From Phylloscopus collybita (lineage: Eukaryota; Chordata; Aves; Passeriformes; Phylloscopidae), in the NCBI GenBank assembly GCA_027886175.1, contig JAJNNQ010000044.1:248001-312000 (forward strand): 64,000 bases of DNA. The letters run 5' to 3'. The stretch's first letter is position 1. Every line of letters starts with the position of its first letter. Under the pieces are notes generated by a model. That model saw only the letters and a program-made list of their open reading frames with translations. It did not search any database and was not told where the DNA came from. The translations under genes and the position numbers were made by a program. This document shows, piece after piece, positions 55,491-64,000 of the stretch.

Positions 55491-56993
55491 AACTTTGCGT
55501 CACTAGTACCCAGCCAAAGGGAAAGGGGACAGGGTTTGCCCGGAGCTGGGAAAGGCAGTAAAAAGCAGTGTTCTGTTGGGGTGTTTGTGTGTGTTGGGCT
55601 CTTAGGAGAGTGAGATACACACGCAGCTCAGGTGAATCCTTACTAAGAAACTGTTCTCTTTTGCTTTGATGACTTTGTGCCCATTGAATTTCATCAAAGA
55701 CTTGGCTCCTTTCTAACACCTCTCTCCCAGCAGCTCAGGGCTGCTCAGGGCTGTATTGCACGGTGCTTGCTGTGTGCCAGACAGCACAAAGCAGGCTGGC
55801 CTGGTGCCCCTGAATATTTCTGCACAACACTCTGCATTTCACCCCTTTGCTCAGTGCTCAGTGCAAAGCTCCAGGACTGCAGGTGCTTCCTCCCGGAGCT
55901 GTGTGAGGCCCTGGCTGCTGCAGATGGGAGCTGACAAGCTGTCCCTGCCTGAGGCTGCCCTCAGTTCCCCTGGCAGAAGCGCCGTGCCTGAAGGACTCTG
56001 CCCTGTGCTGGAGCCTGCGGAGCAGCCCGGCTCCCTCCCGCTGTGCCCGGAGTGCTGCACACACTGCTCACCTTGCCCAGGAGTTGCAGGGCAGCCGGCA
56101 CAAGAGCAGGAATGCTCAGCCAGGCCTGCAGCCCTCGGCTGTCCTTGGCCTTTCTCTCCTGCTGTGCAGACTGCACAGGGCCAATGCCCCCAGGCTGCGC
56201 TGTGCCCAGCAGGGCTGCATTTCCCCTCGGGAGGAGCAGCTGCCAGCTGAGCCCTGAGAGCCGAGGATTTGCCCGGGGCCACCAAGAGGCACCCAGGGCC
56301 GGGCTGCTGCCTCTTGCAGCTCCAAGGAGCTCATGGCAGCCTCCTCTGCCCAGGCTCAGGCTGCTCTGGGCTCTGCCAGGGCTCTGCTGGGGCTCCAGCC
56401 TGGGCAAGGCGGGGCCTGCTCTCCCCTGGCCCTCGCTGACAGCTCTGCGCCAGCTCTGCAGCTTTCCCTGCAGCCTCCCTGATCTTTCTGCTTCCTCACT
56501 TGAGCAAAACTCTCCTCCAGCCAAAGAGATTGCACTTCGGGATACAAATCCAAGGGGCAGGAACCCAAATGCTCCCCAGTCATAGCTTGAGGGCTGCATG
56601 TGCACAGGATCTTTGGGCTGCCCCACTCCTCCTTTGCAGGTTCTGCCTGCAAATGCCACTGCCCTTTCTGCCTCAAACACAGGTGCCACAGCTGGGGAAA
56701 ACCCAGCCAGTGGGCCATATTCCAAAGGCACCGTGGCCTGGAGAGGATGAATGAAGAAGCCTTCCCCACTTTCAAACCCTACCAAAGAGGCCATCATTGT
56801 CACTTTCCAACTCTAAGAAAAACCAGACAATTCAGAAGGAAATGTTGAGCTTTCTCACAAACTCAGAAAGAGAGAAATCTTTGAAATAATTTAAAGTTTC
56901 AAAATCTTTATTTATTTAAAACCCTATGCTACAATCCTACTCTATCAACCTAACTAAAAACCTAATGCACAATATTAGCTATAATTCTACTCT
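55491..56993 (+). other. Unclassified DNA downstream of the PAK-like gene
   Basis: No gene recognised. The GC-richer stretch 55880-56480 has overlapping open frames on both strands without recognisable domains. 56880-56990 is AT-rich and may hold the 3'UTR of the - strand kinase gene. Confidence 0.45.
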
Positions 56994-59900
56994 CTAATTC
57001 TCCTTATGGCTGGTCACGGAGAAATATATTGAATATGATCGCCCCATTCTTCTCTTTTCTTTCTGCTCTTTGACTGCACCGATGAGTGGCGCCAGGCTGG
57101 ATGCGGGCATGGCCTCTGTTACAAATGGATGCTGCACAAAGGAAAACAAAAACCAACAATGAACCATCATTTTCCGAGCTAAGAGCCTCAAAGGCAGGGC
57201 AATATTTTTTTAAATGAAAGAGGGATTGAGTCAGAGTAGGTCAAAGGAGAAACAGTGGGGCAATAGTGGCACAGGTTGCTGCAAGAGCTGCCAAGTGCCC
57301 CAGGCCTGGAAATATTTCAGGTCTGAGCATCGTGATCTCTTTCAAGATGTCCCTGCTCATGGCAGGGCACTTGGAGCAGATGACCTTGACAGGTCCCTGC
57401 CAGCCCAGCCCAGTCCAGGATTGCTGAGTGTTTTTGTTTGAACAGCACCTGGAGTGGAGGTGAGGAGGAGGGGGGCTCATCTGATGCCTTGCACTTGAGT
57501 GGAGGAGGAGCTCATCGCTGGGACACTGTTCCAGCTGCAGCCCCTGGGCATTTTACCTGCAGCAGCTCCTGGGCAGACCAGCGCTGCGCCTCGTCTGTCT
57601 GCAGGCAGCAGCTCAGGAAGTGACGCAGCAAAGGTGAGAGGAGCTCGGGCTGCCGCAGCTCTGGGGTCCCTCTTGTGGCGATCAGGCGTTGAGCCTGGAG
57701 AAAAAGGAAACACCAGTCTCTCCCCTGCTCCTTTTGCTGTGTCTGTAACTGCTCTCCCAGATCCCATTGTTCAAGCTCCACTCTGCAGTGGCAGTTTGTT
57801 TCTGCCGTGGCACAGAGGCAGAGATGCCTTTCCTGGACCAACAAACACCCCAAAGCCCAATGCAGCCAGAGCTTTTCCAAGATCCAACAGATCTGGCCTT
57901 GGCAGCTGATTTCATTGACTGACCTTGTTAGTGGAAACGACATCAGCAAAGGCACCTTTGGCTCTCTGAGCATTCCCTTGACCAGCTTGACAGGCTATTT
58001 GGAGGAGGGACTTTGCTATGCTAACTCACTCTACTATTTCCAAGGATTATGACATGAAATGCATCTCTGCAGTGCTTGTTGGTCCCTTGAGCACAGCTGC
58101 CATCAAACAAAAGTCATCAAGCTTTTTGCTTGGCTCTTGAAAACAATGATAATTGAAAGGAAGGAAAGGAAATCCCTCAGTTATTCCTCAGGTAAGGAAA
58201 CAAACATTTGGAATCTCATCTTCAACACAGACACGTGAAGATGCATGCACCAATGGATTGGCAGTAAAAAGCCTGTTTGGCCACACAGGAAACAGCTGCA
58301 GCTCTGTCTCTCAGCAGACTGCAAATTTCAGCTTCCCTTGTGTGGCCAAAGGCAAATTTGGGCGGTGAAATGAGAAGAAAGAGAAATGCCATCTCTATGG
58401 TAGCCCTCTGCTCATTTGGATACTCAGGTCAAGGCATTCACGGTGTGCCCATCCTAGAAAGTGCCCAGAAACAAAGGGGTGGTTTTGGCAGGCTCTGCAC
58501 ATCACCAGGCTTCAGCTTGGTGACGTGGAGAAAGTGGCTTGGCTTAGGAAAGAAATATGGTCCCTGAGTGTTTCAGCAGCAGTGCACAAGAAGCACAAGA
58601 GCCTCTGTGGCCTTCACACCCTCATGTCCATGTTCCAGGCAAGTTTCCCTCAGAGAAGAATGGGGGTGCGCTTCTTCTCTTCAAACAACTGTTTTAGAAA
58701 CTTGTTTGGGTTTGGCTTTCTTTCCTTCATTTCAGGAAAGATGATACCAGTTCTAAGATAGTTGTTTCCTGTTAGTAGGGCCATCTCCACAGCCTAAAGA
58801 GCTGGAACGACTTCTAAGCCAAAGCAAAATGTTGCCTGAGCATGGAGATGGTTTGTGTGGAGTGAGGCTGGAGCTCCCCCAGTGATGCAACCAAAAGTAC
58901 AGCAGATGCTGATGTGCTGCAGGGACCTTTTTAGAAAGGGACCGTGGTGGAAGTAGTTCCAGCAGTTGACAAAGGGATTTTGTCCAACGGCAGACAGAAG
59001 GTGGGCAAGGTGAGAAAGACAACGGGATCAGAGGGTATTGACACCTTACCGAGCGAGAACTTTCACTCCAGTAAGGGACTTCTCCTTCAGCCATTTCAAT
59101 GCCCACAATGCCAAAAGACCATATGTCCACTTTGGGGCCATATGGTTGACGTTTCACCATTTCAGGCGCCATCCACCAAGCAGCCCCGATCACCGAGCTG
59201 CGTCTACTCTGCTCGTGGCTGAGTTGAGCAGAGAGGCCAAAATCAGCTGGGGAGAAAGCAAAGGACAGTTTTTATTTGAATACTGTGCAAGGAGGAAAGC
59301 AAGCAAAAGAATTGCCCAGGAGAAGTTGGAGAATGTGCTGTTGAATCTCCTGGATGGCTGTCCCTGGTCTGTTTTCTCAGGACTTTAGCCAAGGCAATAT
59401 GGCATTGGCTACTTCAAAAACCCCACATTTTTTACACTGCCTCCAGCAGTGGCTTTTGTTCCCCTGAAGCTTTGCACTTGTAGCTCCCTCCCTTGGGAAG
59501 GGACACACACAGAGCACAGCCAGTCTGGACTGCTTGTTCCTTGTGCTAGGTCTGTGCACGCTGCAACGGTGTGGTCAGCTCACAGCAGAGCCCCTGCACT
59601 GCCAGCAGCACCATTTTTGGGGGGCTGGCAGTCGCTCCAAAGCAGCCCCACACCCCACATGTCCCTGGAACGCTGCACCTGACCAGGAGTATACTGACCC
59701 AGCTTGACAGAGCCATCGGTTCTGAGCAGGATGTTGAGGCTCTTCACATCTCGGTGCATCACATGGTTGGAGTGCAGAAAATGCAGTCCCTGCAGGCACT
59801 GAGAGAGAAAACAGAAAGCAGAGGGCAAAAATCACTGGTATGATTTCATCACACCAGAAAGGAAACAGCTCTCAAATATTCCCTCTCCAGGGGAATGGGG

Positions 59901-62860
59901 AGTATTGGCAGGACACAGTGCCATGGAGAGCAGGAGCTTGCTGCTCCTACACTAGCAGAGCAGCACCTTTCTAAAGAAAGGCAGGTCAGCTTTTCAAAGA
60001 GCACCAGCAACTGCTCTTGTAGACTTTCCTGTGCAAACCAGCCAGAATGACTGCTGCTGCAGTGGATGTGCTCAGAAATAAAGAGCACTTTGGCTGCACT
60101 GCTAACCTTTCCAGCTGAGCACTGAGAGAAGTGAGTCTCTCTTTTGTCTTTGCTGTGTGTTTCAAATGCTGCCACCACACCTTTGCTTTCACAGGCAAGG
60201 AATGCAGTGCAGACAGGCAAAGGCTTAGGGAGGCAAGATGGAGAACAGCAAACACAGAGACGGAGTGAGACCGCAACAGCAGCAGATAAGAGGCCAAGAG
60301 CAGAGTGCAGTGAGTGCAGGGGCACTGGCAGGCAGTTCACTTGAGATGCTCCTGCTTGCCCAGAGCATGGCAGCAACACAGAAACAGAGCCTGGCACATG
60401 GAATTGCTCCTGTTCTGAGCCCTTTTCCCAGACAAGCCTGCCCAAGCGCTCGGAAGCACAGGTGGGATCCCTCACCTCCCGGCTGACACTTGCAATCTCG
60501 GGTTCACACAGGTCAGCCTCCTTGATGACATCAAACAGAGTGCCTCCATCCATGTACTCCATAACCAGCCAGAGTTCTTCATGCACAAGGTAGCTGAAAG
60601 AAGGAAACAAGGCCATGCAGATGAACAGGCGTGACTACGTTGGTTTTGTGCTTGATTCTTGTTTGTGGCAAGGACAGAATTAAAGGAGTAGACATTCCCT
60701 CTAGGCTGTGCCTTGTTTGCAGTCTCAAGAAGAATGGCACAGCTGTGAAAAAGGAGGTGTCTTAGATGGCCAGCAAGAGAGAAGTGCAGTTGAGTGACAG
60801 GCCAGATGAAAAACGTGTCAGGCGTGGTCTTTCTGGAAATAAGCACCTGGTGTTCCTGGCATGGACAGCCATGGAAAAGAGGGACATCGAGCCAAGGGAA
60901 ATCCTGTCTAGGATGGTTGATCAGCATTGAAGAAACCTAAAGAAATCAATCCTGAGACAACATGGAGGCAGTGAACTTACAGGGTATTGACTTAGTATGG
61001 TAGGGTTGATCCAGGTTTTTGAGCCATTTTCCAAGCATGTGTTTGAAAGCCAGGCAAGACTCATGCAGACAAAATGCACTCTCTTGCCATCCATTGGAGA
61101 TGAGTAGAGAAATAAGAATTAACCAATAATTACCGGCTCTCTTTTCTGCCAGTGTCCCAAATGGGTTTTGAACCTTGCACGCTTTTACTTTGTAAACAAA
61201 CACATGTAATGTGTATCCCATGTATGTAATCATGGGATAAGACCATGACCATGACTCACCTGTCTAAATAATTCACAATAAAGGGGCTCCTATTCCTCCT
61301 CATGACTGTGATTTCAGTAATGGTGTCTTGCTTGCTAAACAGTCCTTGAAGCTTTATTTTCTTGATGGCCACCTGAAATGACATTGAAAATCAGTCACTT
61401 TAGCAGTTGGTGGCACGAGACCACAGCACACACGGAGCGAGTGATTTTGCAATGACACAGCCGAGCCAAAGTGCCAAAGTGCCTTGTGTTTTGACAAAGA
61501 AGTAATAAGGAACTGAGATCCCAACAGCCCATTTCTCTGCTCCTCTGGGGGCCAGTTACAGGACACGTGGCCACTGTTAACAATGGTTAACAGGGCCAGT
61601 TACAGGACAATGTTGTCCACTTGTTAACAAGGGTGTCTCAACTATCACCCACAAAGCTCTGAGCACACTCTCTGTTTCTCTGTCTGTACATCAGAAGAAG
61701 GAATCTGTGCCTTGGGGCTCTGTGGATACATCCTGGGCTCTAAGCAGGGCTTAGGGCTTGGAGGGATGCCTTGCAGACCTCTCCCCACGTGCAGTTCCCA
61801 AGTGCAGCACTGCAGGTGGCTAAGGAACTGCCAGGAACATTCAGATGTATTTGCTGGCAGGCAGAAATGAGAATTCAGGACTCTGAAGCCATAGGCCCAG
61901 AGAGCAGTGAGATGCTCTAAGGCACTGCCTTTGGTGGAGCAATTGAGAGCCAGGGAGAGCGTCCTTCTCTGCAAGGAACCGCTGCCCTCCTTGCCTTCCT
62001 TCTGGCAGCTGAGAAGGACAAAGAGTGTCCCAAAGGCACTTGGCAGGCTGGCCCCAGTCTGTGCTTCTTGTGCCTCTGCAGCACAGCTCTAGCCAAAGCT
62101 CCAGCCACAGCTGACACAAGAGAGGAAAGCCCTGGAGAGCAGCAGAATCTGCAGGGGCTGTTGACATTTACCTCTGCTCCTGTGGCAGTGTCGATGGCTC
62201 TACAAACATCTCCAAAACCCCTAGAAACAGAACAGCAGCAAAGAAAGGAGAAGCCAATTAGATGTTGGAGATTAGAGAGAGGAGATTAGAGAGAGGAGAT
62301 CTCTGCTGTAAATGCCTCAAAGGTGCAGCATGCAGGAAGGGTCTGCCAGAAGGCAGATGATGCATTTTCCTCTCAAGTGCATGGGCATTGGGCCTGTTCC
62401 TGAAGCACTGGGCTTTACTGCCTCAGCTCAAAAGGCCATTCATCTTGGATGAATGGATTCTTTCATCTTGGATTTCAGTTTCTAAACTGGGCAGTCAGTT
62501 TTCAGCCTGACCTCAGACTATTTCCTTCAGCAAAGTCTTGGGAAGAAATGTTCCTGAGAACTGTTATCTCACTGCTGTGATAGGGAGTAGCTTGCTGTTT
62601 CTGGCAGTGAAATGGAAGTGTCTTGGACAATGCCTTCTGGCCACACTGCCAAATTCTGGCCGGTACTGAGAGATGGGGCAGCCGAACGCCAGTGTCTGAG
62701 GATGTTTGCAGCTTGCCTGGCTTCACACTTGAGAGATATTCCAGCAGCAAATCACCTGCCTCATGGCTATGTAGAAGGAACGGTGCTTGGACTCACCCGC
62801 TGCCAAGGTGTTCCAGTTCAATGTATTTCCTCCGGGGATTTTCCCAGGTCACCATTTTCC
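56994..62860 (-). CDS. PAK-family (STE20) serine/threonine kinase, kinase-domain exons
   Basis: This encodes a p21-activated-kinase-like protein, a class of signalling kinases acting on cytoskeleton and survival pathways. Exons on the - strand in coding order are 62860-62797, 62220-62172, 61372-61260, 60593-60476, 59798-59699, 59246-59050, 57694-57557 and 57131-56994. All eight join in phase and give about 304 codons to the stop. The kinase has a glycine loop GSGGFGDV, catalytic lysine in [17 protein letters not shown], the APE motif as MAPEM, and a DIWSFGI helix. The activation-segment motif GTPYW of PAKs is GAAWW, so the conserved P+1 Thr is lost. No CRIB domain was found in the window. Exon 1 has an in-frame ATG near its start, but upstream exons may lie beyond 64000. 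It resembles the passerine PAK3-like multicopy group, from memory. Confidence 0.85.
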
Positions 62861-64000
62861 CTGAGGGAAACAAAATGCAAGATCGATTGCACTTGAAAGC
62901 ACAGACCCCACCAGCCAAGAGATACAAAAGGCTGCCCCACTGTCTGGGGCTCTGACTTCTTTGTGGTCAGCTGCATGACAAAAGGCTGGCAAAGCCCAAG
63001 CAGGAGCAGTGACAAGCAATGGGAAGAAGGCACAGCCAGAGCGAGCCCCTTCCAAGCTGGTGCCCATTCAGGACACAACAGGATCGGCTTTGGGATCAGA
63101 CACACCCAGGTGCAGATCAACGCCCTTTTTGTGCCAACACCTGCTGGTAGACAGAGAGTCAGCTGGGCTCTGTTCTCAGCCCCACCAGGTCTGATCTGAG
63201 AGCACAGGGCTGGCAGCTGTTGTGGGCAAGGAGCAGATTCAGTGACTTGTGCTGCAGAATCACCCAGGGCTTGATGTGTTTTCCTAGAGACTGATCTGAG
63301 CAGGGCTTGGGCCAATGGGTAGGATTGTATCAGCCATGGGAATGAGTGGGAATCAGGGATGAAAAAGTGCCATGGATCTCAGGAATATCCAGCAGCAGGG
63401 CTGGAGGCTGGCTCCTGAGAAACGCCTCCAGTGCAGTTTGATCTGATCAGGCCACAGCAATGTGTCTCTTGGACACATCTGTATAAGAACAAAACTGGGA
63501 TATTAAATACAGATTGTTGACAAAGTATCTTATTTCATTGGGGCCACAATAAAGACACCTCTTGCTCTCTGTTTCTGCTGACACCTGCTGTTCTTTCAAA
63601 GAAGTTCTCACTGACAAAAATATAATATTCTCATTTAATAAACTGTAGATGCAGTGGTTGTAATAAGAAGAGTCATAAAATGACACCAGTAAGACACATG
63701 GGGCAGAAGAGCTCCTTCAGGATGGAGAAAAGTCTACCCCAAAAATTCCACAAAGAAACCTCAAACTAAAACCAAAACCACAACGAAAAGACAAAGTGCC
63801 CAAACCAGGAGTCTAAGGAGAATTTAGGAAGCTAACCATTCCCTCCAGTTTGGCCACGAGCGCACAGGACTTGCCTGCATCATTTGCTAGGTCACAGCCT
63901 TGTGCTGATGCAAGAACAATCCCTGCTTCTGCCCGGAGCAGATAGGGAAGCTCAGGCAAAGCCAAGCATGTCCAAGCTGCCTTCAGAGGCAGCAGGAACA
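62861..64000 (+). other. Region upstream of the PAK-like exons
   Basis: No regulatory or N-terminal PAK domain was recognised. A short - strand frame near 63540-63612 has plausible splice borders but no family match. Confidence 0.4.

Noticed and set aside
43561..64000. ERBB3 exons expected after RPS26
   Set aside because: No receptor tyrosine kinase or EGF-receptor-like sequence was found. The only kinase present is PAK-like and on the - strand.

Overview
The window comes from a bird genome, probably a passerine. Five intron-containing vertebrate genes lie on the + strand in the order CDK2 (3' end only), RAB5B, SUOX, IKZF4, RPS26. From memory this is the order of the human 12q13.2 block. Introns are short, GC content is high and minisatellites are everywhere, as expected of an avian GC-rich microchromosome. 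I rebuilt the exons by reading translations across GT/AG junctions. RAB5B (215 aa), SUOX (542 aa), IKZF4 (499 aa as modelled) and RPS26 (115 aa) are all complete and in frame.

Layout: 1-1.6 kb last two CDK2 exons and poly(A) signal; 1.87-2.35 kb CCAAT-rich promoter; 2.9-3.8 kb minisatellites; 3.83-8.5 kb RAB5B and its long 3'UTR; 8.7-9.0 kb SUOX promoter; 9.8-13.7 kb SUOX; 13.9-15.2 kb minisatellites; 15.3-39.9 kb IKZF4 with repeat-packed introns; 39.9-40.6 kb minisatellite; 40.7-43.56 kb RPS26. After about 43.6 kb the sequence changes. GC falls and retroelement-like DNA dominates: a 585-bp inverted repeat around a cytosine-depleted tract, a short LTR element with a tRNA-Trp primer-binding site, an LTR-like promoter/poly(A) unit, a purine-rich minisatellite and a CTG array. 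A PAK-family kinase gene on the - strand (57.0-62.9 kb) closes the window. ERBB3, which follows RPS26 in mammals, is not present.

The most striking pattern is that many minisatellites are built from the edges of real exons. Their units carry a splice acceptor plus the first exon bases, or the last exon bases plus the donor or stop codon. It appears in RAB5B (exon 3 on both sides, and the last exon), SUOX (the last exon on both sides, with six decoy acceptors upstream) and IKZF4 (zinc-finger exons, exon 6 and the last exon). Several copies keep usable splice sites and frame: a 111-nt RAB5B extension and 81- or 162-nt IKZF4 extensions would be in frame. I call these exon-edge echoes and treat them as the main discovery candidate. 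All calls come from reading the sequence; no alignment or database search was run.
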